From NCBI RefSeq assembly GCF_030127105.1, contig NZ_CP126161.1, forward strand, positions 1,550,001-1,614,000: 64,000 nt of DNA, in the 5' to 3' direction. Under the pieces are notes generated by a model. That model was not told where the DNA came from. It was given only the letters and a program-made list of their open reading frames with translations, and did no database searches. Shown piece by piece: positions 26,376 through 34,636 of the stretch. This DNA is from Haloarcula pelagica. GTDB lineage: Archaea; Halobacteriota; Halobacteria; Halobacteriales; Haloarculaceae. The translations under genes were made by a program, and so were the position numbers. Numbering within the stretch: the first letter of the stretch is position 1; each line of letters begins with the position of its first letter.

Positions 26376-26834
26376 TTAGTCTGCACCCGTGGGGGCGGTG
26401 TCACGCGTCTGGCTGCGGCTCCGCCAGTAGCCCTGGGCGTACGCGCCGAGGAACATCCCGGCGAGTGCCCAGAGGATCGCGACGTTTCCGGTGCCGAGGC
26501 TCGCGTACGCCGCGCCCGGGCAGATGCCCGAGAGGCCCCAGCCGACGCCGAAGACCGCGCCGCCGACCAGAACGTTCCTGTCGAAGGGCTTCAGGCGGCG
26601 CTCGTAGGGGTCGCCCGTGAGGGGTGCCGCGTCCCGAATACGGGGCAACAGGGCGAACGCGATCCCGGAGACGATGGCGGCACCGAACATCACGAACGGG
26701 AGGCCCAGATCCTCGAACTGGAGGAAGTTCAGCACCACCTCCGGGCGCGCCATGTGGCTGAACCCGAGCCCGAACCCGAACACGATACCGCCGACGAAGA
26801 TTAGCGGCTTGAACAGCGGGTGGCGGTCGGCCAT
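26376..26834 (-). CDS. YeeE/YedE-family half transporter, subunit 2
   Basis: The 152-residue protein has four hydrophobic helices and the motif WGLSGICPGAAYASLG, matching the second half of YeeE/YedE (TsuA-like) thiosulfate transporters, in which a conserved Cys binds the substrate. The ATG at 26834 overlaps the TGA of the partner gene (ATGA); the longer upstream frame only mirrors that gene. Together the two halves form a full transporter for thiosulfate or a related sulfur species. Confidence 0.82.
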   Translation of the reverse strand: MADRHPLFKPLIFVGGIVFGFGLGFSHMARPEVVLNFLQFEDLGLPFVMFGAAIVSGIAFALLPRIRDAAPLTGDPYERRLKPFDRNVLVGGAVFGVGWGLSGICPGAAYASLGTGNVAILWALAGMFLGAYAQGYWRSRSQTRDTAPTGAD

Positions 26835-27391
26835 TACGGGCTCACCCCCAGCGCAGCGACGATCTGGGCGGTCCCGATGGCCACAGTCAGGAACGTCACG
26901 ACGCCGACCAGCGACGTCTTCGACGCCGAGCCGACACCGCAGACGCCGTGTCCGGACGTACAGCCCTTGCCGATCCGGGTTCCGATGCCGACCAGGATAC
27001 CGCCGATAAACAGTCGCCACGGCTGGATGTCGGTCTGCCAGAGCGTCACGCCGGCGACCTCGTAGAGCTGGCCGGTCGTTCCGGGCTCGTACAGCGAGCT
27101 CGTGACTAGACCGGACTGGAACGTGGCAGCGAATGCCAGCCCGCCGAGGATGATCCCGGCCGTGAACACGAGCCGCCAGTCCCGCGAGGCGACGTACTGC
27201 TGGAACCGCGACTGGTCGGAGACGTACGACAGCGTCGACTCCAGGAACGTGCTCGCCCCGGCCGGGATACCCGTCCCGACGTAGATCAGGACGGTCCCGA
27301 GCCCAACGAGCAGGCCGCCGACGGCGTAGCGACTGATCCCGTTGGGGAACAGCTCGACGGCCGCCTGGAGTAGTACTGGGTCAGTGACCAT
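26834..27391 (-). CDS. YeeE/YedE-family half transporter, subunit 1
   Basis: The 185-residue membrane protein ends with the YeeE signature GIGTRIGKGCTSGHGVCGVG, including the substrate-binding Cys motif, and has about five helices. A hydrophobic N-terminal pair (GGLLVGLGTVLIYVGTGIPAG) precedes a loop with aromatic residues. It is followed by the second half with a 1-base overlap. It lies directly downstream of the rhodanese-metallohydrolase gene, so import of sulfur is coupled with its oxidation. Confidence 0.82.
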   Translation of the reverse strand: MVTDPVLLQAAVELFPNGISRYAVGGLLVGLGTVLIYVGTGIPAGASTFLESTLSYVSDQSRFQQYVASRDWRLVFTAGIILGGLAFAATFQSGLVTSSLYEPGTTGQLYEVAGVTLWQTDIQPWRLFIGGILVGIGTRIGKGCTSGHGVCGVGSASKTSLVGVVTFLTVAIGTAQIVAALGVSP

Positions 27392-27399
27392 CGGCGTCG

Positions 27400-28602
27400 T
27401 TAGTCACCCGCGAGCGAGTCCTGGCTGGCTGCGCAGTTGTTCGGCCCGAGTTCGAGGGTGAACGCTTCGTCGTCGTCGACGGCGTGCTGGCCGAGGTTCG
27501 TCGCGATGATGTCCTCGTAGTTGGCCGGCCGCGGTGGCATGTCCGAGAGGATCAGCTCGACGAACTCCTCCTGGTCCATCGTGAGCGCGTCCATCTCGTC
27601 GACGAGCTCGCCGATGGGGGCGGTGTAGGTACCGTCGGCGGCGGGCTCGGCGGCGTCGCTGAAGTGGGCTCCGCCGACGAGCGTGTCGTCGGGCAGGGAG
27701 AGGACGCGCTCCTGCAGTGACTCGTAGAGCATGCTCGCGGCCTCGGGGGCGCCGTCGTTACCCTCCTCGAGGTCCGGGCGGGCGACGCTCTCGACGAACA
27801 GCCCGTCGCCGGTCGCGAGCAGGCTGTCGTCGACGAGGTAGGAGGTCATCCCGGTCGTGTGGCCGGGCGTGTGGACCGCCTCGATGGTCGCGTCGCCGAC
27901 GTCGAACGTATCGCCGTCCGCAGCCGTCGTCAGTTCGTCCGCGTACGTGACGCCACGGTCGACGGCGGCCTCGGGGATGACGCCCTCGACCCCTTCCGCG
28001 TCCAGATTCCGCACGCCCGAGATATGGTCGGCGTGGACGTGCGTGTCCAATGCGTACTGCAGGTCGACGCCCAGTTCGGCCGCGTCCTCGAGGTAGCGGT
28101 CGGTGAACGCCCGCAGCGGGTCGATAATCGCGGCTTCGCCGTCGTCGTAGAGGAGATAGCCGAGACAGCCCGAGGAGGGGCGCTGGTACTGGAGGAGCGT
28201 GCCGGCGCCGTCGTAGCGCTCGACTTCGACGGCCTCGTAGATGCTCGCCCAGCCGTTCATTCCATCCTCTAGGTGGTTCACGTCGTAGCCCTGTTCTGCG
28301 AGCGTGCCCGCGACGAACTCGCTGGCGCCGCCCTTCGCACACAGGACGGTCACCTCGCGGTCGTCGGGGATCTGCTCGAGGACATCCGCGTCGATGTCGT
28401 CCTCGAGGAACTCAAAGTACGGCACGTTGATCGACGTGACGTTCTCACCGTCGATGCGCCACTCCTCGTAATCTGATTGCATACGCGCGTCGAGGAGGGT
28501 GACGTCCTCGCCGGCGTTGATGCGGTCCTTGCGGTCCTTGAGCGATTCCGGGTCGACGGTTTCGACGTCGACGTCCGGAGTCGGAAAGTCATCGGCGTTC
28601 AT
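27400..28602 (-). CDS. Rhodanese-metallo-beta-lactamase fusion (persulfide-dioxygenase-like)
   Basis: This is a 400-residue fusion. The N-terminal rhodanese domain (about 15-125) has its active Cys88 in VTVLCAKGGAS. The metallo-beta-lactamase domain (about 130-390) has metal-binding THVHADH at 187-193 and HTPGHTTGMTSYL further on. ETHE1-type enzymes oxidise glutathione or other low-molecular-weight persulfides to sulfite, and the rhodanese moves the sulfane sulfur. Order here is rhodanese first, the reverse of several known fusions. The promoter carries CACAATAC (28665-28672). It heads the operon with the YeeE pair. Confidence 0.88.
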   Translation of the reverse strand: MNADDFPTPDVDVETVDPESLKDRKDRINAGEDVTLLDARMQSDYEEWRIDGENVTSINVPYFEFLEDDIDADVLEQIPDDREVTVLCAKGGASEFVAGTLAEQGYDVNHLEDGMNGWASIYEAVEVERYDGAGTLLQYQRPSSGCLGYLLYDDGEAAIIDPLRAFTDRYLEDAAELGVDLQYALDTHVHADHISGVRNLDAEGVEGVIPEAAVDRGVTYADELTTAADGDTFDVGDATIEAVHTPGHTTGMTSYLVDDSLLATGDGLFVESVARPDLEEGNDGAPEAASMLYESLQERVLSLPDDTLVGGAHFSDAAEPAADGTYTAPIGELVDEMDALTMDQEEFVELILSDMPPRPANYEDIIATNLGQHAVDDDEAFTLELGPNNCAASQDSLAGD

Positions 28603-28664
28603 GTTGTGCAGTCGTTTCTACTGGGTGGACGTACAAAAGTATTTGCATGGAATTTCCCTAATTA

Positions 28665-28674
28665 CACAATACTA
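28665..28674. promoter_or_regulatory. CACAATACTA motif before the rhodanese-MBL gene
   Basis: CACAATACTA is 63 to 72 bases upstream of the start at 28602 (minus strand). In the direction of that gene it reads TAGTATTGTG, followed by an AT-rich TATA-like CAAATACTTTT about 30 bases further on. Confidence 0.5.
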
Positions 28675-28806
28675 GTCCGAGTATAGACGGTTCCGTTTCC
28701 CTCAACCATCCGAAATTAGGTATATAGGTCGGTGTATGGAAGATACACCGTTGTTTGTATTGGTAGAGTATTCCCAAGAACCAACAATCTTTTACTTGGG
28801 TAGAGG

Positions 28807-28814
28807 GTATTGTG
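28807..28814. promoter_or_regulatory. GTATTGTG motif before tusA (28852)
   Basis: GTATTGTG reads in the direction of the plus-strand tusA gene, 38 to 45 bases before its ATG. Related words (GTATTGG, GAGTATTCC) precede it at 28757-28773. Confidence 0.5.
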
Positions 28815-28851
28815 CGATAGCTCCAATACAGACAAACGGAGCAGATAACCA

Positions 28852-29097
28852 ATGAGTGCTGAATTCGACATTACGGAGACGCTAGACGTGAAAGGTGCAT
28901 CGTGTCCCATGCCAGTGGTGAAAGCGAAGTCGGCCATCGACGAGCTCTCGGAAGGTGAAGTCCTCGAAGTGCTGGCGACCGATCCCGGAAGCATGAGCGA
29001 CATCGACGGCTGGGCGTCCGGAACCGAGGGCGTCGAACTCGTCGACCAGGAGGAAGGCGACGACGTGTTCAAACACTACGTCCGCAAGACGGAGTAA
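28852..29097 (+). CDS. tusA: TusA-family sulfur carrier protein
   Basis: The 81-residue protein has the TusA signature GASCPMPVVKAK, whose Cys accepts persulfide sulfur, and the usual beta-alpha-beta core ending HYVRKTE. TusA proteins pass sulfur to DsrE-type partners. It is first in an operon of three (TusA, DsrE, HalOD1) with a two-base gap to the next gene. A second TusA with a different motif (CPGP) is at 33361. Confidence 0.9.
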   Translation: MSAEFDITETLDVKGASCPMPVVKAKSAIDELSEGEVLEVLATDPGSMSDIDGWASGTEGVELVDQEEGDDVFKHYVRKTE

Positions 29098-29099
29098 CG

Positions 29100-29672
29100 A
29101 TGAGTACGGACACTCCCGACGCGCCGGCCGACGACGCCCCCTCGCGTGCGGAACTGGCCGCACGCGTGGACGAACTGGAGGATGCCCTTGCCGAAGCCAC
29201 CAGTGACGACGACGGCAAGAAGATGAGCATCATCGCGACGAAGGGGACCCTCGACATGGCGTACCCGCCGCTCATCCTCGCCAGCACCGCGGCCGCCTTC
29301 GGCTACGAGGTGACCGTCTTCCACACGTTCTGGGGGCTGGACATCCTCCACGAGGAGCGATCGAAGAACCTGAAACTCAGCTCCGTCGGCAACCCCAACA
29401 TGCCCGTACCGAACGCCGTCGCCGCGCTCCCGGGCATGGACCGCGTCACGACGAAGATGATGGAGAAGAAGATCGCGGACAACGACACCGCGACCATCGA
29501 GGAGCTCATCGAGACGAGCCTCGACATGGGCGTCGAGTTCCAGGCCTGCCAGATGACCATCGACCTGATGGACTACGACGAGGCGGACTTCTACGACGGC
29601 GTCACCACCGGCGTCGGCGCGGCGACCGCCCTCCAGGACATGGCCGACGCCGACATCCAGCTTCTGGTCTAA
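29100..29672 (+). CDS. DsrE/DsrF/DrsH-family sulfur-transfer protein
   Basis: The 190-residue protein is preceded by an acidic, coiled N-terminal segment of about 35 residues (ELAARVDELEDALAEA). The DsrE fold follows: STAAAFGYEVTVFHTFWGLD, an internal VGNPNMPVPN loop, then EFQACQMTIDLMDYDEADF containing the conserved Cys that takes sulfur from TusA. Such proteins serve sulfur oxidation or thiouridine pathways. The N-terminal helical lead is common in archaeal members and may oligomerise. Confidence 0.88.
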   Translation: MSTDTPDAPADDAPSRAELAARVDELEDALAEATSDDDGKKMSIIATKGTLDMAYPPLILASTAAAFGYEVTVFHTFWGLDILHEERSKNLKLSSVGNPNMPVPNAVAALPGMDRVTTKMMEKKIADNDTATIEELIETSLDMGVEFQACQMTIDLMDYDEADFYDGVTTGVGAATALQDMADADIQLLV

Positions 29673-29678
29673 ACTCCG

Positions 29679-29900
29679 ATGAACAAACTCGAGGATCCGA
29701 TTCCCCAGATTGTCGAGGCCGTCGCGGAGGCAGAGAGCGTCGAGCCAGTCACACTCGATCCGCCGCTAGCCGAGGTCGTCGATCCGGATGCGCTCGGAAC
29801 GTTGGTCGAGGATTCGAGGGCGTCTGACCTCGAGGTGCGATTCGCGTATCGTGGTCACGACGTCGTCGTCGACGACAGCGGTCGTGTACAGGTCGACTGA
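29679..29900 (+). CDS. HalOD1-domain protein
   Basis: The 73-residue protein matches HalOD1, an output domain almost confined to haloarchaea. The pattern is a helix with IVEAVAEAESVEPVTL, then PPLAEVVDPDALGTLV and a strand pair VRFAYRGHDVVVDDSG. HalOD1 usually sits at the end of signalling proteins or alone in small operons, with unknown activity. It follows the DsrE gene by six bases, an unusual pairing with sulfur-relay proteins. Confidence 0.75.
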   Translation: MNKLEDPIPQIVEAVAEAESVEPVTLDPPLAEVVDPDALGTLVEDSRASDLEVRFAYRGHDVVVDDSGRVQVD

Positions 29901-30016
29901 AGCAGACAGAACTTTTTCTTCGATAGTGGAATCCCCCCGACGGTCACTCCAGGAGCGCCATCCGTGTTCAACGAGTAGACGCTTAGGGAGTGTCGTAGCG
30001 GGAGGCAGCGGTCTTG

Positions 30017-31135
30017 TCAGGCCCACTCCGATTCGAGTGCGTCCAGCAGCCGCTCGACCTCAGCGTGAGTGTTGACCGCGTGGACCGACGCGCGGACAGC
30101 GTCCGGTGTCGGCACGGCACGAACGACGATTCCTTCCGAGGCGAGTCGGTCGACCGTCGCTTCGGAGTCGTCCACGTCGATTGTCACGAGTCCCGACTCC
30201 GGGTCTGCGGGGCTGAGACGCCGGTCGTCTGGAACCCCATCAGCCAGCTGGCCAGCCAATTCCTGGATTCGGGCAGCGATACGGTCGACTCCGACCTCAT
30301 CGATCGCCTCGATGGCTTCCGCCAGGGCGACGTGCGGAGCCGGGTTCGCCGAGCCGACCTCAAATCGGCGGGCGCCGGCTGCGAACTTGTAGGGATCTTC
30401 AGTCGGCGTTTCGACGCTTCGGTAGCCAACTGTAGTGGGCGCGAGGGAGTCAGCAGCTGTCCGGTTGACGTAGAGGAAGCCGCCGCCCCACAGCCCCAGT
30501 AACCACTTGTGTCCGGCCGCCGCGACCGCATCCGCCCCCCATTCGCCGACATCGAGGGGAAGCTGTCCCGGAACCTGGACAGCGTCGACGAGCGTGAACG
30601 CGCCAGCCTCGTGAGCGATGTCGACGAGGTCGGCGACGGGCAGCTGGGTGCCGTGCGTCCACGTCACCGCGCTGAAACAGGCCAGGCGCGCGTCGGCGAC
30701 AGCCTCGGCGAAGGCGTCGAGGTCGACGCGACCGTTCTCCGTCTCGACGACGCGAACCTCGACGCCCTCCTGTTCTAGGCGCTGCCACGGGAGCGTCCCA
30801 GCCGGATGTTCGAGGGCGGTTCGAACGACGGTGTCGCCGGGCTCCCAGTCGATGGCGGTCGCGACAGCGTTGATGCCCGCAGTCGTGCTCTCCGTAAGCG
30901 CAATCTCGTCGTCGTCCGCACCGACGAAGGTGGCGACGCGCTCCCGCACGCGGTCGTAGGCGTCGAACGCCACCTCGTAGGGGTCGTTTCGCGTGTTCGT
31001 CTCGTACTCGTGTGACCGCACGAACTCGTCAGCAGCCTCGACAACGTACCGTGGGCTCGGCCCGTGAGCGCCGAAATTCAGGTAGACGTCCTCGTGTAAG
31101 GCGGGCGTGTCGGCGCGAAGTTCTCTAGGAGTCAT
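30017..31135 (-). CDS. Class V aminotransferase, cysteine-desulfurase-like
   Basis: This is a 372-residue PLP enzyme. The fold-type I core is clear: VYLNFGAHGPSP start, ESTTAGINAV, VRTALEHPAGTLPW, TLVDAVQVPGQLPLDVG, and the PLP lysine in AAGHKWLLGLWGGGF. Members include cysteine desulfurases and isopenicillin-N-epimerase-like proteins. A conserved catalytic Cys loop of IscS/SufS is not obvious in the C-terminal part, so desulfurase activity is only suggested. It follows a thioredoxin gene with a 15-base gap, so the pair may deliver or reduce sulfur. Confidence 0.8.
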   Translation of the reverse strand: MTPRELRADTPALHEDVYLNFGAHGPSPRYVVEAADEFVRSHEYETNTRNDPYEVAFDAYDRVRERVATFVGADDDEIALTESTTAGINAVATAIDWEPGDTVVRTALEHPAGTLPWQRLEQEGVEVRVVETENGRVDLDAFAEAVADARLACFSAVTWTHGTQLPVADLVDIAHEAGAFTLVDAVQVPGQLPLDVGEWGADAVAAAGHKWLLGLWGGGFLYVNRTAADSLAPTTVGYRSVETPTEDPYKFAAGARRFEVGSANPAPHVALAEAIEAIDEVGVDRIAARIQELAGQLADGVPDDRRLSPADPESGLVTIDVDDSEATVDRLASEGIVVRAVPTPDAVRASVHAVNTHAEVERLLDALESEWA

Positions 31136-31150
31136 CTCGTTGTCGGTGAG

Positions 31151-31489
31151 TTAGTCCTGATACTGGGCGATCAGGTCGCGGAGTGTCTGCTCGGTCTGGC
31201 CGCCGCGAAGCTGTTTCACCGGTTGTCCGTCAACGAACAGGACGAACGTCGGCGTGCTCTGGGCACCGAACTCGATCGCCGTTTCGAGGTTCGACTCGAT
31301 GTCGATCGTCAGCACCGTCGCGTCAGTGTCTTCGGCGAGTGCTTCGAGGACTGGCTTCATTCGTTTGCAGGTGCCACACCACTCAGTGTAGAACTCCACG
31401 AGCGCGACGCTGCTGTCTTCGACGACCGTTTCGAGGTCGTCGTCACCGAGCGAAACCACGCGGTCCGTCTCCGCTGTCTGTGTTGCCAT
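31151..31489 (-). CDS. Thioredoxin with WCGTC active site
   Basis: The 112-residue thioredoxin fold has the active site FYTEWCGTCKRM (GT instead of GP, which changes the redox potential) and cis-Pro AQSTPTFVLF. It is first in an operon with the class V aminotransferase. The promoter carries CACAATAC inside a perfect 7-bp dyad (31531-31555). It may reduce the aminotransferase or its persulfide product. Confidence 0.9.
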   Translation of the reverse strand: MATQTAETDRVVSLGDDDLETVVEDSSVALVEFYTEWCGTCKRMKPVLEALAEDTDATVLTIDIESNLETAIEFGAQSTPTFVLFVDGQPVKQLRGGQTEQTLRDLIAQYQD

Positions 31490-31530
31490 TACGAGACTCT
31501 ACGCACCGGATGTTTAATAGTCTTGGGCCT

Positions 31531-31555
31531 ACCGCACAATACAATATGGTGCGGT
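31531..31555. promoter_or_regulatory. CACAATAC motif within a dyad before the WCGTC thioredoxin gene
   Basis: ACCGCAC (31531-31537) and GTGCGGT (31549-31555) flank AATACAATATG. The motif CACAATAC (31535-31542) overlaps the left arm. The site is 42 to 66 bases upstream of the start; a TATTAAAC box lies between. This is the only copy with a clear palindrome, useful for defining the operator. Confidence 0.55.
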
Positions 31556-31589
31556 CACTCCCCAGTCTACATCGACTGGGAGAGAGCGG

Positions 31590-32216
31590 TTAGTGTGACT
31601 TCTCGGTGGATTGCGCACGGCCGAGCGCGCCTGCGAGCGCCAGCAGGTAGCCCAACCCGTACTGGACATCCGGATCACGCAATCCGCGAAGCAGACCAAC
31701 AGCTCCGACCTGTTGGGGGGAGCTTTGCTCCGCCTCACCGACGCTCTCCAGCAGCGTTTGGATGCCATCACGAGTATCGTCGTCAGCGGTCGTCTGCGCG
31801 ACCTCACCGACCGCAGCACCGGTACCGGCCAGTGACGTGACCATATCGTCGTCGAGCGCCGCGGTCGCCAACGACCCTACCTCCGCGAGTTCGGCTAGGT
31901 CGTCGAGCGTCCCGCTTTGCTGGAGCGCGAGCAACGTGTCAAGGGCCTCCCGCAGGTCGTCGCCGTTCTCGCCGACCGTCTCGGCCAGCGCCACGGTCTC
32001 GTCGGTAGCCAGCCCGTCGGCGGACTCTGCCAGTGTCGATCCCGTGGCCGAGAGCTCGCGGACCATCTCGTCGTCGAGCGCGCTCTCGCCGAGCGAGAGC
32101 ACGTCCAGCAGCTCGTTGACGGCGTCGAGGCGCTGGACGAACTCGGCGACCGCCTCGGGGTTCCGTTCAATCGCCGCCTCCAACTCGGACGGCCCGGGGT
32201 TCTGCGGTTCAGACAT
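31590..32216 (-). CDS. DUF1641-family protein
   Basis: The 208-residue acidic, helical protein begins MSEPQNPGPSELEAAIERNP. The DUF1641 core shows repeated LxxLxxxxA helices and the segment VGLLRGLRDPDVQYGLGYLLALA near the C-terminus. DUF1641 proteins lie next to sulfide:quinone-reductase-like or formate-dehydrogenase genes and probably help them bind membrane or partner. Here it follows the FAD oxidoreductase with a two-base gap. The ATG at 32216 is chosen because the longer frame mirrors the oxidoreductase end. Confidence 0.75.
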   Translation of the reverse strand: MSEPQNPGPSELEAAIERNPEAVAEFVQRLDAVNELLDVLSLGESALDDEMVRELSATGSTLAESADGLATDETVALAETVGENGDDLREALDTLLALQQSGTLDDLAELAEVGSLATAALDDDMVTSLAGTGAAVGEVAQTTADDDTRDGIQTLLESVGEAEQSSPQQVGAVGLLRGLRDPDVQYGLGYLLALAGALGRAQSTEKSH

Positions 32217-32218
32217 GG

Positions 32219-33364
32219 TCAGAGCAGTCCTCGTGCAGTCAGCCAGTAGGACTCGTTGTACGCCAGTTTCGACCAGTGGAGTTTCTCCGACGGCGGCGCC
32301 GGCGACGGCGGATTCTCGTAGTCGAACTCGACGAACGACGCCGCGTCCATCCCGGTCTCGATGAAGCACAGCGTCTTCCCGTCGTAGGTTGCCGTTGCCG
32401 GGCGGCCACGGATCTCGCTAGCGAGGCGCTGCGCGACGACGCCGGCCTGGTAGTGGGCGACGCTGCCCGCGTTCGGGACGCCGGTGTCGGCGGTGTCGCC
32501 GAGCGCGTAGACGTTGTCGGCAGCTTCGGCTTCGAGCGTGTGCTTGTCGACGTCGACCCAGCCGTCGTCGCCGAGCCCAGCCTCCTCGATCAGGTCGATG
32601 CCGCCGTGGGGTGGAATCGTCACGAGGAGGTCGTAGTCGAGTTCGGACCCTTCCATCGACGTAATGGTCTCCGCGTCGGGGTCGACCGACTCGGCGTTGA
32701 AGAACGTCTCGACGTTGATGTCCCGTTCCGCCATGATGTGGCGGGCCCACTCGGCGATGTGGGGGTTGCCGTGGACGCGTTGGATCGGATACGTGTACGT
32801 GATATCGACGTCCTCCCGGAGGCCGCGCTCGCGGAGCCAGTCGTCGGCCATGAAGACGAACTCCAGGGGTGCCGCCGGACACATGTGGGGCGTCCCGATG
32901 ACGCTCAACACGAGGTCACCCTCGGTGAACTCCAACAGTTCATCGCGCAAGTCGGTCGCGCCCGACTCGCTGTAGTAGTTGTGACCGCCCTCCGTGAGGC
33001 CCGGAATCTGGTCGGGTTCCAGCGTCGACCCGGTCGCCAGGACCAGGTAGTCGTAGCTGACTGGTGGGGCACTCCCGTGGAACTGGAGCCGCTGGGCCTC
33101 GGGGCCGATGTCCGACACGCGATCGATCCGGAGATCGATTGCGTCGTCGACGAGGTCGTCGAGCGGGCGACGGCCGTCGTCGGGTTCGCGCTGGCCGAAC
33201 GGCACGTACAGCCAGACCGGCTTATAGACGTGGTCGGGGTCGTCGTTGACGAGCGTGACTCGGACGTCGCCGGCGTCGAGTTCGGGTTCGAGTCGGTCGG
33301 CGAGGTCGTTCGCGAGGACGGTGCCGCCGGTCCCGCCACCAACGATAACGACGTGCTCGGTCAT
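32219..33364 (-). CDS. Sulfide:quinone-reductase-like FAD oxidoreductase
   Basis: This 381-residue pyridine-nucleotide-disulfide-fold protein has an FAD motif VIVGGGTGGTVLAND, a second dinucleotide region and NVYALGDTAD. Two cysteines at positions usual in SQR are visible (PHMCPAAPLEF at about residue 162 and KTLCFIETG near 343); a third SQR Cys is absent. SQRs pass electrons from sulfide to quinone and release sulfane sulfur. With DUF1641 downstream and TusA upstream (4-base overlap) the operon suggests sulfide or polysulfide oxidation with sulfur handed to TusA. Confidence 0.82.
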   Translation of the reverse strand: MTEHVVIVGGGTGGTVLANDLADRLEPELDAGDVRVTLVNDDPDHVYKPVWLYVPFGQREPDDGRRPLDDLVDDAIDLRIDRVSDIGPEAQRLQFHGSAPPVSYDYLVLATGSTLEPDQIPGLTEGGHNYYSESGATDLRDELLEFTEGDLVLSVIGTPHMCPAAPLEFVFMADDWLRERGLREDVDITYTYPIQRVHGNPHIAEWARHIMAERDINVETFFNAESVDPDAETITSMEGSELDYDLLVTIPPHGGIDLIEEAGLGDDGWVDVDKHTLEAEAADNVYALGDTADTGVPNAGSVAHYQAGVVAQRLASEIRGRPATATYDGKTLCFIETGMDAASFVEFDYENPPSPAPPSEKLHWSKLAYNESYWLTARGLL

Positions 33365-33597
33365 GCTTTCTCCACGTAGAACTCGTTGTGGTCGTCGCGT
33401 TCCTCGACCGCGAGTAGCTCGTTACCGGCTTCCTCGGCCCACTCAGGAACGTCGGTGAGCGACTGGTCGTTGTCGCTCAGCAGTCGGATCACGTCCCCCG
33501 ACTCGGCGCTCCGAATCTTTCCGATGAGGTCCATCAACGGGCCGGGGCATGCTGCGCCTCTGGCATCGACGGTATCGTCAGGCTCGATATCAGTCAT
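33361..33597 (-). CDS. TusA-family sulfur carrier protein (CPGP type)
   Basis: The 78-residue protein has Cys in AACPGPLMDLIGKIR, the TusA active motif, followed by a beta strand and SLTDVPEWAEEAGNELL. It starts the DUF1641/SQR operon (ATGA overlap with the SQR-like gene). A motif TAGTATTGTG lies 38 to 47 bases upstream, in the opposite orientation to the other copies. The product probably accepts sulfur from the SQR-like enzyme. Confidence 0.88.
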   Translation of the reverse strand: MTDIEPDDTVDARGAACPGPLMDLIGKIRSAESGDVIRLLSDNDQSLTDVPEWAEEAGNELLAVEERDDHNEFYVEKA

Positions 33598-33634
33598 AGA
33601 GAGCTCACAGGCAGTAGTTGGAGCTGCCCTATAT

Positions 33635-33644
33635 TAGTATTGTG
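33635..33644. promoter_or_regulatory. TAGTATTGTG motif before the second TusA
   Basis: TAGTATTGTG is located 38 to 47 bases upstream of the TusA start at 33597. Relative to that minus-strand gene the motif is inverted compared with the other sites; a plus-strand transcript starting here would meet no evident gene. Confidence 0.5.
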
Positions 33645-33725
33645 TGTCCGTTCCAAGATTCTGAAAACCTATGGGCCTGGGACGACCGGCCGGAAGATAA
33701 TATTGAAATCATAGAGGAGGAGGGC

Positions 33726-34319
33726 TTACCGCTCGAATACGAGCGCGTAGTGGTACGGCGGCAGCTCGACCTGCCGGTCGAGCGTGAACGCTGCAGCTGG
33801 AAGCACGGCATCTTCAGTTTCTCTCGGCGTCATCCGAAGTTTCGTTGGAGGTCCACGAGGTTCAGTTCCGACAGTCGTCGTTTCACGTGGGCGGTCGTGC
33901 CAGTTGACGATGATCAGGCTCCCGCCAGGTTCGAGCACCTGAAACGCCTGCTCGACCAACCCCAACTGGTCGTCGACGCCGTGGAACGTGTTTGCCACGA
34001 CGAGGGTGCTTACTGAGTCGGGGAGGACGCCAGTCAGGTTCCGGGCGTCACCGTGGGTCGGAACGACGTTCTCGATGTCCTTCTGCTCGGCGAGATCATC
34101 GAGTTCATCAAGCAGTGACCCATCCAGGTCGATAGCGTAAACGGGCTCGGGGTCGGCAATTCGGGCGGCTGGAAGGGCAAAGTAGCCGCTTCCACAGCCA
34201 ACTTCGGCGACCGACTCGCCGGATTTGACGCCGAGTTCCCGGAGCGTCGCGCCGGGTGTCGGCCAAAGTTTGCTCCACCAGTCCCAGTCGGGTTGGCCGG
34301 TGTTCTGGAAGCGCTCCAT
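33726..34319 (-). CDS. SAM-dependent methyltransferase
   Basis: The 197-residue Rossmann methyltransferase has the SAM motif SVAEVGCGSGYFALPAA, an acidic motif II (VYAIDLDGSLL) and motif IV/V (LVVANTFHGV, LEPGGSLIIVNW). The end with LPPYHYALVF is typical of small archaeal class I enzymes acting on thiols, selenols or metalloids. The substrate is unknown. It directly follows the DUF2892 gene with a two-base gap, and that pairing is frequent in sulfur or metalloid clusters. Confidence 0.85.
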   Translation of the reverse strand: MERFQNTGQPDWDWWSKLWPTPGATLRELGVKSGESVAEVGCGSGYFALPAARIADPEPVYAIDLDGSLLDELDDLAEQKDIENVVPTHGDARNLTGVLPDSVSTLVVANTFHGVDDQLGLVEQAFQVLEPGGSLIIVNWHDRPRETTTVGTEPRGPPTKLRMTPRETEDAVLPAAAFTLDRQVELPPYHYALVFER

Positions 34320-34321
34320 CC

Positions 34322-34546
34322 CTAGCCGGACCCCGACGTATCCACTCCCAGCAGGCGATACAGGAGGCAGACTCGAACGAGGCCAGTCCCGGCGAGAACG
34401 AGACCCAGCAGGGCCAGGACTGTGCCGACCACCGTCCCAACTCCAAACAGTCCTCCGAGTGAGGCCACTCCGACAGCCGCCAAACCCAGCCCGATACCGA
34501 TCCGGATTCGACTGTCTGTCGCACTAATATTGCTCTTCATGCCCAC
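34322..34546 (-). CDS. DUF2892 (YgaP-type) small membrane protein
   Basis: The 74-residue product has two hydrophobic helices (IGIGLGLAAVGVASLGGLFG and VGTVLALLGLVLAGTGLVRV) ending in CLLYRLLGVDTS, the normal pattern of the YgaP membrane domain, which is often fused to rhodanese. It has a plausible alternative start two codons in (MKSN). It is co-transcribed with the methyltransferase; its job is likely to anchor or assist sulfur-transfer proteins at the membrane. Confidence 0.78.
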   Translation of the reverse strand: MGMKSNISATDSRIRIGIGLGLAAVGVASLGGLFGVGTVVGTVLALLGLVLAGTGLVRVCLLYRLLGVDTSGSG

Positions 34547-34636
34547 AAATATACTATACTATTACCTAAGTGTTTCCCGACAACTTCCCCCAACCGCCCG
34601 AGCAGCCCGATACAACCGTGAGTCTAGAGGGGTTAC

